Assembly (NCBI GenBank): GCA_026225055.1
Contig: JAMFSA010000155.1
Span: forward strand, 1-39,288
Source of the DNA: Mucilaginibacter xinganensis
Lineage (GTDB): Bacteria; Bacteroidota; Bacteroidia; Sphingobacteriales; Sphingobacteriaceae
Length of the DNA: 39,288 bases
Direction of reading: 5' to 3'
A program made the translations under genes and the position numbers. Below are positions 1 through 8,239 of this stretch, in pieces. A model generated the notes under the pieces. The model saw nothing but the letters and a program-made list of their open reading frames with translations, was not told the origin of the DNA and searched no databases. The first letter of the stretch is position 1, and the number at the start of each line of letters is the position of its first letter.

Positions 1-12
1 GTATAAAAACAT

Positions 13-20
13 TATTTTTG
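13..20 (+). promoter_or_regulatory. Possible -7 promoter element of the ArgE-type gene
   Basis: TATTTTTG fits the Bacteroidota -7 consensus TAnnTTTG and lies 12 bp before the ATG at 33. The matching -33 TTTG would fall outside the window, so only half of the promoter can be judged. If real, the leader would be very short. Confidence 0.3.
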
Positions 21-32
21 GGCACATATTTT

Positions 33-1097
33 ATGACCGATATAAAAGCACTATTTCAGCAGGCAGTTGAACTCCTGCAGCAACTCATCTCCATCCCATC
101 ATTCAGTAAAGAAGAAGACCGCACAGCAGATGTGATCGAACTTTTTTTACAAAATCACGGCGTTGAAACACACCGTAAGCTGAACAATATTTGGGCATGG
201 AACAAATATTTCGATCCGGCAAAACCCACCATACTGCTTAACTCTCACCATGATACGGTAAAACCCAACTCCGGCTATACCCGCGACCCATATGATGCCA
301 AAATTGAAGATGGCAAGCTGTATGGCTTGGGTAGTAATGATGCAGGCGGTTGCCTGGTATCGCTGATATCAGTGTTCCTGTATTTTCACGAGCAACAAAA
401 CCTTAAATATAATTTCTGTTTGGCCACTACCGCCGAGGAGGAAATTTCAGGCGTGAATGGTCTTGAACTGATCATTCCCGAATTAGGACAATTGGATTTT
501 GGCATAGTTGGCGAGCCTACTTTAATGCAGTTAGCCATTGCTGAGCGCGGCTTAATGGTACTGGATTGCACCAGCCATGGTAAAGCAGGCCACGCCGCCC
601 GCGAAGAAGGGGAGAATGCTATTTACAAGGCTTTGCCTGATATTGAGTGGTTCCGTACGTTTAAGTTCCCTAAGGAGTCGGAAGTTTTTGGGCCGATAAA
701 AATGTCGGTTACTATTATAAACTCAGGCTCGCAGCATAATGTGGTGCCAGCCAGCTGCGTTTTTACGGTTGATGTGCGTGTAACAGATGCTTACCGTAAC
801 GAAGAAGTACTGGAGATCATCCGCCAGCATGTAAGCTGCGATGTTAAACCACGTTCCATCCGCTTAAAGCCATCATCAATTGATAGCGCCCACCCTATAG
901 TACAGGCTGGCATCGCGCTGGGGCGTACAACTTATGGTTCGCCAACAACATCTGATCAGTCGCTGCTGGATATCCAATCCATCAAGGTTGGTCCCGGTGA
1001 TTCAGCCCGCTCACATACCGCTGATGAGTTTATTTATGTAGATGAGATACGGGAAGGCATTGAATTGTATGTGAAGATGCTGGAGCAGATAGTGTAA
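33..1097 (+). CDS. argE: M20-family amidohydrolase, ArgE-type (acetylornithine deacetylase or N-acyl-citrulline deacylase)
   Basis: Zinc-dependent cytosolic hydrolase of 354 aa that removes the N-acyl group from an arginine precursor. M20 metal-site motifs are visible: SHHD at 71-74 (His and Asp ligands), D103 in GSNDAGG, the general-base pair E135/E136 in TAEEE, and GEP at 160-162. ATG 33 is chosen because the longer reading starts with a TTG and adds five residues without a family match. argH lies 1.5 kb downstream on the same strand, which supports a role in arginine synthesis. Several Bacteroidota use acetyl- or succinyl-citrulline instead of acetylornithine, so the true substrate may be an N-acyl-citrulline. 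The sequence alone does not decide this. Confidence is high for the family and moderate for the substrate. Confidence 0.85.
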   Translation: MTDIKALFQQAVELLQQLISIPSFSKEEDRTADVIELFLQNHGVETHRKLNNIWAWNKYFDPAKPTILLNSHHDTVKPNSGYTRDPYDAKIEDGKLYGLGSNDAGGCLVSLISVFLYFHEQQNLKYNFCLATTAEEEISGVNGLELIIPELGQLDFGIVGEPTLMQLAIAERGLMVLDCTSHGKAGHAAREEGENAIYKALPDIEWFRTFKFPKESEVFGPIKMSVTIINSGSQHNVVPASCVFTVDVRVTDAYRNEEVLEIIRQHVSCDVKPRSIRLKPSSIDSAHPIVQAGIALGRTTYGSPTTSDQSLLDIQSIKVGPGDSARSHTADEFIYVDEIREGIELYVKMLEQIV

Positions 1098-1106
1098 ATA
1101 AATATC

Positions 1107-1195
1107 ATGTCAATTGCGAGGAGGAACGACGAAGCAACCTCGTCGCTTGCATATTGAATGCGATGAGGTTGCCACGCTATCGCTCGCAATGACAT
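1107..1195. repeat. Dispersed palindromic repeat, copy A (89 bp)
   Basis: The ends are imperfect inverted repeats (ATGTCAATTGCGAG versus CTCGCAATGACAT). Inside is a second pair, GCAACCTCGTCGC at 1134-1146 and GCGATGAGGTTGC at 1160-1172, around a 13-nt loop, TTGCATATTGAAT. A second copy lies at 31549-31636 with the outer parts in the opposite order but the loop in the same orientation. It carries no gene and sits between the ArgE-type gene and a lipoprotein gene. Such TGTCATTGCGAG elements are typical dispersed intergenic repeats; how they spread is unknown from this sequence. Confidence 0.85.
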
Positions 1196-1308
1196 AGTTT
1201 TATCCCTATCCCTGTACCAATCCTATTACATTAAAATACATTATATCATCCATCCGTTTATAAAAAATAGTACCTTACATAAACGTATTGTTAAGTTCAT
1301 TAACCCCG

Positions 1309-1821
1309 ATGAAAATGATAAAGAATATCCTGCTGATTAGCGCGTGCCTCCTGACGGCTTCATGCGCGTCCAATCAACATAAAGCAGAAAAATTAGTTAA
1401 AAATTACCTCGACACTCATTTAAGTGACCCCGCCAGTTATGATGCGGTTAGCTTTGGCGATGTTGATACCGTTTTTAAACGCTTCGCCGAAACTAAACAA
1501 TACGATAGCTTAAAAACCGCAAATATTGCAGCAAAGCAGAAGGTTGATAAAATAAAAGATACCCTTATGAACCTGATAATTACTTCAAAAGTTGCTTATA
1601 TGGAAGCCCTGAAAAGGCAGATGAAGTATGAGGCTGATACAGGTAGTTTATCTAAGGCCATCCGATCGAATGAATTATTGTTTAAAGGGCCGATAAAAGG
1701 ATGGGCTATAGCGCATAGCTATCATACTAAAAACATTGCTGGCGCGATAGTATTGCATAATACACAGTTTAGGTTGGATAGTGATCTTACAGCGGTTGTT
1801 AGTGTGCAGGATTTGAAGTAA
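1309..1821 (+). CDS. Small lipoprotein of unknown function
   Basis: A 170-aa protein with a type II signal peptide: Lys-rich start, hydrophobic stretch NILLISACLL and a lipobox ending TASC, so the mature protein would be lipid-anchored. The rest is soluble, Lys- and Asp-rich, with a probable helical middle (about residues 60-120). I do not recognise the family; C-terminal wording such as GWAIAHSYHTKN resembles small lipoproteins common in Bacteroidota, but no function follows from it. ATG 1309 is preferred over an upstream TTG (1288) because it begins right at the signal peptide. It lies between ArgE-type and argH genes but is unlikely to take part in arginine synthesis. Confidence 0.7.
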   Translation: MKMIKNILLISACLLTASCASNQHKAEKLVKNYLDTHLSDPASYDAVSFGDVDTVFKRFAETKQYDSLKTANIAAKQKVDKIKDTLMNLIITSKVAYMEALKRQMKYEADTGSLSKAIRSNELLFKGPIKGWAIAHSYHTKNIAGAIVLHNTQFRLDSDLTAVVSVQDLK

Positions 1822-2631
1822 GTTGATTGTAAAGTGTTATTGGAACGAAGCAATCCCCGGCTGTAAAGGGCGTATGTGCAAGGCGTGAATATCGCATGAA
1901 GCCGCTCGTTGCCGCGGAGGCTACTACTTTTGTCTTGATACAAAAGGTAGCAAAAAATCAAGTCAGTAGAAATGCTTCTTCGCCGCACAATGCATTTGCG
2001 CTGCAAATCAGGCAAAACCTGGGCTGCTATATTTTCACCCCGCTGTCGCTACGCACTTTGGCCTTTACCCTTCTGTAAAAATCTGCTAATGCCCTGCCAT
2101 TACACACAAGGCCACCATCGTTTTGCCTGATTTCGCCCGAAGCTGTTCTACTGACGGGAAAAAGGAAAGTAAAAAAGCATCTTTCTAAAAGAAAGCATTA
2201 AATGGATCGCAATTAAAGAAAGAGTGTAGGCCCTGACAACAAGGGCGGGCCGGCGTAAAGGCGGGAATGACGGTTTAGCTTTTGGTGTGATGTGAAAACA
2301 CGAAGTATTTGAACAGCGAAAAGAGCGTAAAGAACCGGCAGGGAGCGTGGAAGCATCCTTGTTGTCTTGATTTATTCATCTATTATTTGTTTTTAATAGG
2401 TATTCATGAGCTCCCTCCGGTCGGTTTTTTGGTTACTTTTTGTATCAAGACAAAACGGCGGAGCCCTCTTGAGCACTTTTAAAAACAAACAACTTGCGAA
2501 AAAAGTGACTTCTTAGCGAAAAGCGATACCATGAGACAGGTATAAGAAATGCTATTCCAATCCGTCATTTCCTCAACATTTTTAGAAACCCCGCACCACC
2601 ATCAATAAAATATTTATAGCATATTTGCACC
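1822..2631. other. 810-bp intergenic region made of repeat-like DNA
   Basis: No convincing gene. The stretch holds nested inverted repeats. An 18-bp unit, TTTTGTCTTGATACAAAA at 1928-1945, recurs inverted at 2438-2455. AAATCAGGCAAAAC at 2005-2018 pairs with its complement at 2120-2133. GACAACAAGG at 2235-2244 pairs with 2357-2366. Short open frames here have no protein-like features and cross these repeats. The region looks like one or two degenerate non-coding repeat elements inserted between the lipoprotein and argH. Confidence 0.6.
1928..2455. repeat. Long-range inverted repeat framing about 490 bp
   Basis: The outer 18-bp arms are identical in inverted orientation (1928-1945 and 2438-2455), and similarity continues on the inner side as GGTAGCAAAAAATC against AGTAACCAAAAAACC. 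The arm is itself a small palindrome (TTTTGT...ACAAAA). No transposase lies between the arms, so this may be a MITE-like or otherwise non-autonomous element. Its borders are uncertain. Confidence 0.5.
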
Positions 2632-3969
2632 ATGAGTAAGATCTGGCAAAAATCTATTACCGTTAATGAATTGGTGGAAAACTTTACCGTTGGCCGCGAC
2701 ACGGAATTTGACCAGCAAATGGCTGCTTTTGATGTATTGGGCTCATTGGCCCATACCCAAATGCTGCACAGCATTGGCTTAATGAATAACGACGATCTGC
2801 AACACGTTCAGCGCGAGTTGAAGGCTATCTATCGTGATATTGAACAAGGTAATTTTACCATTGAGCCGGGTGTAGAGGATGTACACTCGCAGGTAGAAAT
2901 GCTGCTTACCCAGCGCATTGGCGATGCCGGAAAAAAGATCCACAGCGGCCGCTCACGTAACGACCAGGTACTGGTCGACCTGAAATTATTTTTCAGGCAT
3001 GAATTGCAACAGGTTGTTGAGGAAACTGAAGCTTTATTCCGCCAGTTGATCGCGCTTAGCGAAAAGCATAAGGATGTTTTGCTGCCCGGCTATACGCATT
3101 TGCAGATAGCTATGCCATCATCATTCGGACTATGGTTTGGTGCTTATGCCGAAAGTTTGGCTGATGACCTGGAGCTTGTTTTGGCCGCTTATAAGATCAC
3201 CAATAAAAATCCACTGGGTTCAGCAGCGGGTTATGGTTCATCGTTCCCGTTGAACCGTACTTTAACCACGAAACTGTTAGGCTTCGATAGCCTTAATTAT
3301 AACGTTGTTTATGCCCAGATGGGCAGGGGTAAAACCGAAAGAATAATTGCCCAGGCTTTATCTTCCATTGCCGCTACATTAGCTAAAATGGCCATGGATC
3401 AGGCTTTATATTTGAGTCAGAATTTTGCTTTTGTGAGCTACCCGGATACGTTGACCACCGGCAGCAGCATTATGCCGCATAAAAAGAACCCCGATGTTTG
3501 GGAAATTATGCGTGGCAAATGCAACCGCATACAGGCCCTGCCTAATGATGTTACCATGATGACGACTAACCTGCCGTCAGGCTATCACCGCGAACTGCAA
3601 TTATTGAAGGAACTATTGTTTCCTGCCTTTACCGATTTGAAAAGCTGCCTGCACATGGCTAAATTTATGTTAGAGCATGTAACGGTAAATACAGGCATAT
3701 TGAACGATCCTAAATATGCATACCTGTTCAGCGTTGAGGAAGTAAACAGGTTAACATTAAGCGGCACACCATTCCGCGATGCGTATAAACAAGTAGGCTT
3801 AGCTATTGAAAACGGCGAGTTTAACCCCGATAAAAAAGTAAGCCACACACACGAAGGCAGCATAGGCAACCTCGGCAACGAGCATATTGAAGCAGGGTTT
3901 AATAAACTGCTTACCAATTTTGATTTTGCTAAGGTGGAGAATGCGGTTAAGGAACTGGTAAAAGCATAA
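2632..3969 (+). CDS. argH: Argininosuccinate lyase
   Basis: Cytosolic enzyme that splits argininosuccinate into arginine and fumarate, the last step of arginine synthesis. It has 445 aa, the usual length for the family. Visible signatures are HSGRSRND (104-111), YTHLQ with the active-site H156, NPLGSAAGYG (193-202) and the fumarase/aspartase-superfamily signature GSSIMPHKKNPD (277-288) with the mobile-loop serine. The ATG at 2632 begins directly with the conserved KIW start. There is no Shine-Dalgarno sequence; CATATTTG at 2620-2627, one base off the -7 consensus, is just 4 bp before the start codon. It probably has its own promoter, as the 800 bp upstream are non-coding. Confidence 0.97.
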   Translation: MSKIWQKSITVNELVENFTVGRDTEFDQQMAAFDVLGSLAHTQMLHSIGLMNNDDLQHVQRELKAIYRDIEQGNFTIEPGVEDVHSQVEMLLTQRIGDAGKKIHSGRSRNDQVLVDLKLFFRHELQQVVEETEALFRQLIALSEKHKDVLLPGYTHLQIAMPSSFGLWFGAYAESLADDLELVLAAYKITNKNPLGSAAGYGSSFPLNRTLTTKLLGFDSLNYNVVYAQMGRGKTERIIAQALSSIAATLAKMAMDQALYLSQNFAFVSYPDTLTTGSSIMPHKKNPDVWEIMRGKCNRIQALPNDVTMMTTNLPSGYHRELQLLKELLFPAFTDLKSCLHMAKFMLEHVTVNTGILNDPKYAYLFSVEEVNRLTLSGTPFRDAYKQVGLAIENGEFNPDKKVSHTHEGSIGNLGNEHIEAGFNKLLTNFDFAKVENAVKELVKA

Positions 3970-4031
3970 TAGTATAAATTGTTGTTGTAGAAATTAGTAG
4001 TAACTTGGGGTAACTAAACCTAATCCAAGTT

Positions 4032-5141
4032 ATGAACCATTTCAGGTACATTAAGTACTTATATTATTTACTTGTTATTACTTCGCTTGTTTCATGCAAG
4101 CAAAATGATAAAACCATTACTATTAAAGGCAATATAAAAGGCCTTAATGCTAACTGGATTTACTTGTACGGACCTTTCAGAATTGGAGGCAAACCGATCG
4201 ATTCAGCTCGGGTGGTTGATAATAAATTTGAATTTAATCTTCATCCTGATACTACTTTCCAACCGCATTGGGGTTACATAGCTTATCATACTAAGCCTGC
4301 TTATGCTGGAATTCTGGGTGTTATTAATCCCATAACCTCAACCAGTAAAAAGTTAGATTTAAATGCTGGTCTATACATAGAACCTGGTGTCGTAAATTTA
4401 ACCGGTGATCTTACAAAAAGTAAGGGTATTACATTAACTGGTGGTAAACAAAATGATTTCTATTTTAGGAATCACGATTTGCCTTATATCTATTTAAGCA
4501 AAGATCCTGCTAAAAGGCGATCACAAATAAGCAAACTTATAGAACTTGTAATAAACAACCCCGACGCTTACTACGCCATGTTTGCATTGGGTAATTTAAA
4601 GTATTCTTTAACTAATGATGAGCTCAGGAGTATTTATAACGGATTTGATGATGATGTAAAAACGGCATATAATGGCCGGAAAATAAACGAGTTTTTAAAC
4701 AAAAGGCCTAACGATGGCGCAGCAAAACCCAATTCCGTTTTAGTAGACACCAATAAAAACCGATTCGCGCTTATTGATACTACCAAAAAATTAAATATGA
4801 TTATTTTTTGGGCAAGCTGGTGCGGCCCTTGCAGAGCAGAAATACCATCTTTTAAAAAAATAGCTACTGAATTCAAAGATCCAAACTTCAGAATAGTGAG
4901 TGTTTCCGTTAACAAGGACAAAAGCCAGTGGAAACAGGCTGTTATAGAAGAAAATATGCCCTGGCAACAGTTAGTAATTGAAAATGTTGATATGGAGCGT
5001 ATAACAGATCAGTATAACTTAGGGTTTATTCCTCAAATCTATTTTATAAACAATAACAGAAAGGTAATAACCCATCTGGAAGGTTATTCATCAACAAATG
5101 AGGCAACAATTGAAAAGATTATTACTACTGCGTTAAAGTAA
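4032..5141 (+). CDS. Lipoprotein thioredoxin-like protein (TlpA/ResA type, DUF4369-like N-terminus)
   Basis: A 369-aa envelope protein. Residues 1-22 form a lipoprotein signal with lipobox LVSC (C22). Residues about 28-140 are a beta-rich domain starting TITIKGNIKG, the pattern seen in DUF4369 modules of Bacteroidota. The C-terminal third is a thioredoxin fold with FWASWCGPCRAEIP, catalytic cysteines C264 and C267, and a cis-proline region (FIPQIYFI). It probably reduces or exchanges disulfides in the periplasm. The partner is unknown and no cytochrome-maturation gene is near. A weak promoter candidate, ATTG-N19-TAACTTGG, ends about 23 bp upstream of the ATG. Its 3' end faces the next gene with only a 14-bp gap. 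Confidence 0.85.
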   Translation: MNHFRYIKYLYYLLVITSLVSCKQNDKTITIKGNIKGLNANWIYLYGPFRIGGKPIDSARVVDNKFEFNLHPDTTFQPHWGYIAYHTKPAYAGILGVINPITSTSKKLDLNAGLYIEPGVVNLTGDLTKSKGITLTGGKQNDFYFRNHDLPYIYLSKDPAKRRSQISKLIELVINNPDAYYAMFALGNLKYSLTNDELRSIYNGFDDDVKTAYNGRKINEFLNKRPNDGAAKPNSVLVDTNKNRFALIDTTKKLNMIIFWASWCGPCRAEIPSFKKIATEFKDPNFRIVSVSVNKDKSQWKQAVIEENMPWQQLVIENVDMERITDQYNLGFIPQIYFINNNRKVITHLEGYSSTNEATIEKIITTALK

Positions 5142-5155
5142 ATTAATTAGTCTTT

Positions 5156-6037
5156 TTACAAAGGTTTTCCATTTGCCAAAGCCCTGTCGGCCCATTTTAT
5201 CGCTAATTTTTCGCGGCGTTTTGCGTATCTGGCTTTAAAGGTCATCTTTAACAGACTATCTAATCCACCTTTTATAGCCAGGTTATACAGGCTTGCTGCT
5301 TTACGTATGGGCGATGCATCCCAGGCGCGCAGACTTAACGAGAATGAGCCGTCGAGGTATTTCATCCAGTGCCAGTAGCCGGTTGGCATAAACAGGGTAT
5401 CGCCATGCTCTAAAAAGCACTCAGTGCCTTCTACGCCTTCCAAGGCCGGGAAAAGTTTGGTATCCGGGTTTGATACATCATAATCCTCCAGTGCGTAGGT
5501 GGCGTTAGGGATGCAGTATAAGCGGCGTTTCCATTTGTTCTCGAACAGGATCACATGCTTGCGGCCACCGAAATGGGTATGGAAAATATGCGGCAGGTCG
5601 ATATCATAATGCAAAAACGTAACCGAGTTAGATCCGCCGAAGAACATAGCAGGCATGCTCTCTAAAAAGCCGCCCATCAGGTCTTTAGGCAACACAATAT
5701 CATCCAGTAATTGCGGTGCTTGCTTAAATATGTTGAAGAAAAATATACGGAGTTCGGTAGGTTGAGATTTTATCAGATCTATATACTCATCAAAAGGCAT
5801 TTCGGCAGCTGATGAATTGATGGGTTTTGAAGGGTCGGCCTTTGAGTTATCGTACAATGGCACCACTTTATTGCCAACAACTTCCTTTAAATATTCTGCA
5901 GTCCATTTTTCACGGGCGGGCCAGTTTTTGGTTAAGCCTTTGATGATGAGCGGTCGGCGTTTATCTAAATAGTTCTTTTTAAAATCGGAAGGGCTAATCG
6001 ATTCAACAGTATCAATCGGACGAAGGATAAAACTCAT
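5156..6037 (-). CDS. Cupin-like / JmjC-type Fe(II) and 2-oxoglutarate dioxygenase
   Basis: A 293-aa cytosolic protein of the cupin_8/JmjC-like family. The N-terminus, RRPLIIKGLTKNWPA (28-41), is the typical entry strand of FIH/JmjC-like hydroxylases. The iron ligands are visible as H143-Y-D145 and a distal H223 in GYWHW. G-rich HTHFGGRKHVILF (153-165) carries the likely 2-oxoglutarate-binding Lys. The family hydroxylates proteins or small molecules; no substrate can be deduced. The basic tail (KARYAKRREKLAIKW) may bind a nucleic acid or an acidic partner, which is a guess. A 10-bp palindrome, CGGACGTCCG, lies 17 bp before the start codon and could be an operator. Confidence 0.85.
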   Translation of the reverse strand: MSFILRPIDTVESISPSDFKKNYLDKRRPLIIKGLTKNWPAREKWTAEYLKEVVGNKVVPLYDNSKADPSKPINSSAAEMPFDEYIDLIKSQPTELRIFFFNIFKQAPQLLDDIVLPKDLMGGFLESMPAMFFGGSNSVTFLHYDIDLPHIFHTHFGGRKHVILFENKWKRRLYCIPNATYALEDYDVSNPDTKLFPALEGVEGTECFLEHGDTLFMPTGYWHWMKYLDGSFSLSLRAWDASPIRKAASLYNLAIKGGLDSLLKMTFKARYAKRREKLAIKWADRALANGKPL

Positions 6038-6053
6038 GCTATGTTAAATTTAT

Positions 6054-6063
6054 CGGACGTCCG
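6054..6063. promoter_or_regulatory. Perfect 10-bp palindrome before the JmjC-type gene
   Basis: CGGACGTCCG lies 17 bp upstream of the minus-strand start codon at 6037. It is GC-rich inside an AT-rich spacer, which fits a repressor site, but no regulator is known and a chance palindrome is possible. Confidence 0.25.
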
Positions 6064-6282
6064 TATTAACTTAAGGGGTTTCCTTAGGTACCGAAAACAC
6101 CGAAGTTTAGCAAAGTAACGGAAATTATTGCGGTAGATTGTTAAACCGCTGATTTTTTTGATTGGAGGATGACGCTGATTTGTGAGTGGCGGAGTAATAG
6201 CGAAGAACCTGCCCGCGTTTAAATTTCGCTTGTAGAATAGATGCTTCGGTCCTCAGCATTACAATTCTCAAAAACGAAACAA

Positions 6283-6312
6283 AAAACCCGGCGCTTAATG
6301 CAGCCGGGCTTT
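6283..6312 (-). terminator. Rho-independent terminator of the fasciclin gene
   Basis: Read on the minus strand: GCCCGGC, a loop of about 10 nt, then GCCGGG followed by TTTTTTG. It lies about 90 bp after the fasciclin stop codon. The U-tract is on the minus-strand side, so it serves that gene. Confidence 0.75.
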
Positions 6313-6404
6313 ATCTTTCAGGTAGATTTAATAGTTTTTTAAGTTTGCAGCGGCAGTTTGTTACGCCGTTAAACAAACCACCTTTGTATATAACTGCAAA
6401 CCAA

Positions 6405-6953
6405 TTATTGAGGCATTAAAACGGTGTTTATTACATGTATTACACCATTGCTCTGGAAAACATCCGAAATAGTGATCCATGACGTGCCGCCTTTTTCATC
6501 AACTAAGTATAACTTTTTGCCTTTTGCCATTACTTTTAATGTGCCACCTTCAACAGTTGTTAAGGTTGCAGTGCCGTTACCTGCTTTAACTTTGGCCCAT
6601 AAGTCTGCAGCGCTTAAACGGCCTGCAACTACGTGGTAAGTTAAAATTTTGGTTAAAGTGGCTTTGTTTTCTGGTTTAACCAGATTGTCGACAGTGCCTG
6701 CAGGCAGTTTGTTAAATGCCTCATTGGTTGGTGCAAATACGGTGAACGGGCCCGGGCCTTCTAAGGTTTCAACCAAGCCTGCGGCTTTAACAGCGGCTAC
6801 CAGTGTGGTGTGGTCTTTCGAGTTTACAGCGTTCTCAACTATGTTTTTTGTTGGATACATTGCTGCACCACCAACCATTTTAGTTTGTGCATACGTGTTA
6901 GGTGAAATTGCAATAGCTACTACTGCAAGCGCCGCGATAATTAATTTTCTCAT
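6405..6953 (-). CDS. Secreted fasciclin (FAS1) domain protein
   Basis: A 182-aa protein with a cleavable signal peptide (hydrophobic [18 protein letters not shown], cut near residue 22) and a single FAS1 domain from about residue 36 to the end. The FAS1 box motifs are clear: [25 protein letters not shown] and the terminal [16 protein letters not shown]1 domains act in adhesion and extracellular interactions; in Bacteroidota such single-domain proteins are usually periplasmic or exported and their ligands are unknown. It stands alone, with its own terminator downstream and an untranslated gap of about 150 bp before hemW. Confidence 0.9.
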   Translation of the reverse strand: MRKLIIAALAVVAIAISPNTYAQTKMVGGAAMYPTKNIVENAVNSKDHTTLVAAVKAAGLVETLEGPGPFTVFAPTNEAFNKLPAGTVDNLVKPENKATLTKILTYHVVAGRLSAADLWAKVKAGNGTATLTTVEGGTLKVMAKGKKLYLVDEKGGTSWITISDVFQSNGVIHVINTVLMPQ

Positions 6954-7106
6954 TGTTGTTTTCTTCTATTTGTAGGTTATTTGATAGAAGATACGGTGCT
7001 TATCACAGGGCAGTTTTATTATCTCCGGATAATTCCAATAGCCAAAAGCGCTAAGCAGTTTTAAACCGTATGGGGATAATATTCGTAGATGCGCACCTTT
7101 CAAGGA

Positions 7107-8228
7107 TCAGAAAAACAGCTCCGAAGCTATATGATCGGCATATAGTTTTCCTTTTGCAGTAAGGGAAATAATATTATTATTTTTCACCAGCCACTCTTTA
7201 TTAAAATATTCATCAGCAGCAATTAGTAACTGGCTGGCCGATGAGGCGGCGATATTATTCAGCTTATCCAGATCGAGCCCCCAAATGGTACGTAATGAGG
7301 TCATGATGTATTCGTTAAGGCGGTCGGTTTCTGTTAGTATTTCCGTTTCCGAGGGCAGCTTACCGGCAAAAATCCCCTCAATATACTTAGCGTTATTGGC
7401 TATGTTCCACTGCCGGGTCTCGCCATTATAGGAGTGTGCCGATGGGCCTATGCCGAGGTATTTTACGCCTTTCCAGTAATTGGAATTATGGCGTGAATAA
7501 AAGCCCGGTTTGCAAAAGTTCGAGATTTCGTAATGCTCAAAGCCCTGCAATTGCATAGCGTCGGTCATATAAACAAACTGCGCGGCGCTTTGCTCATCAT
7601 TCATGGCCGGTTGTTTTTTCTTGCGGATGAAGGATGCCAGGGCAGTTTGGGGCTCAACCGTCATGGAGTAGGCTGATATGTGCGGCACGCCGAGTTCAAA
7701 AACCTTATCTAAATTAAATTTCCATTTTGAGTCGGTGAGTAAGGGGTAGCCGTATATCAGGTCGACAGTAATGTTCTCAAAACCGATATCCTGAGCTCTT
7801 TTTACCGATGCTTCAGCTTCTGCGGCACGGTGTACGCGGTTCATCCATTGCAGATCGTCATCAAAAAAAGATTGTAATCCAATGCTGAACCTGTTTATCG
7901 GCGTATGCCTTAACGATTGTAATTTAAGCTTATCCAGGTCATCCGGGTTAGCCTCAAGAGTGATCTCGGCATTAGCGGCTACGGTATGCAGGCCGGTAAT
8001 TGTATTAATAATAAGCCCAATTTCGCTTTCACTTAACAGGGATGGAGTGCCACCACCAAAGTAAATGGTTTCAATAGTTTCGCCGCTTAGGTAATTTTTT
8101 TGCAGCTGTATTTCCTTTATCAGGGCCTGCAAAAGTTCGTCCTTGTATTTTAATGAAGTGCTGAAATGGAAATCGCAATAGTGGCAAGCCTGCTTGCAAA
8201 AAGGAATATGTATGTAGATGCCTGCCAT
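7107..8228 (-). CDS. hemW: Radical SAM protein HemW (heme chaperone / oxygen-independent coproporphyrinogen oxidase-like)
   Basis: A 373-aa cytosolic radical SAM enzyme-like protein. The iron-sulfur motif CKQACHYC (C11, C15, C18) follows the classic IYIHIPF start, and FGGGTPS (57-63) is the SAM-binding GGE-like motif. The length and the C-x3-C-x2-C spacing match HemW, which carries heme to target proteins, rather than the longer HemN. A HemN-like C-terminal domain is present (LNEYIMTSLRTIWGLDL). It is the last gene of a minus-strand operon, with 11 bp between it and the phosphopantetheinyl transferase. hemD lies 5 kb away on the other strand. The HemW reading is favoured; HemN activity cannot be fully excluded. 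Confidence 0.85.
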   Translation of the reverse strand: MAGIYIHIPFCKQACHYCDFHFSTSLKYKDELLQALIKEIQLQKNYLSGETIETIYFGGGTPSLLSESEIGLIINTITGLHTVAANAEITLEANPDDLDKLKLQSLRHTPINRFSIGLQSFFDDDLQWMNRVHRAAEAEASVKRAQDIGFENITVDLIYGYPLLTDSKWKFNLDKVFELGVPHISAYSMTVEPQTALASFIRKKKQPAMNDEQSAAQFVYMTDAMQLQGFEHYEISNFCKPGFYSRHNSNYWKGVKYLGIGPSAHSYNGETRQWNIANNAKYIEGIFAGKLPSETEILTETDRLNEYIMTSLRTIWGLDLDKLNNIAASSASQLLIAADEYFNKEWLVKNNNIISLTAKGKLYADHIASELFF

Positions 8229-8239
8229 AATTTTACTAA

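Larger units (their letters stand above)
6038..6404. other. Intergenic region with one terminator
   Basis: Besides the short palindrome at 6054-6063 and the terminator near 6283-6312, which serves the fasciclin gene on the minus strand, nothing gene-like was found. The stretch probably holds the promoter of the JmjC-type gene at its low-coordinate end. No clear -33/-7 pair was seen. Confidence 0.5.

Noticed and set aside
1722..2078. Open frames of 97 aa (minus) and 60 aa (plus) after the lipoprotein gene
   Set aside because: They run over the lipoprotein gene end and the inverted repeats; they read as translations of repeat DNA.
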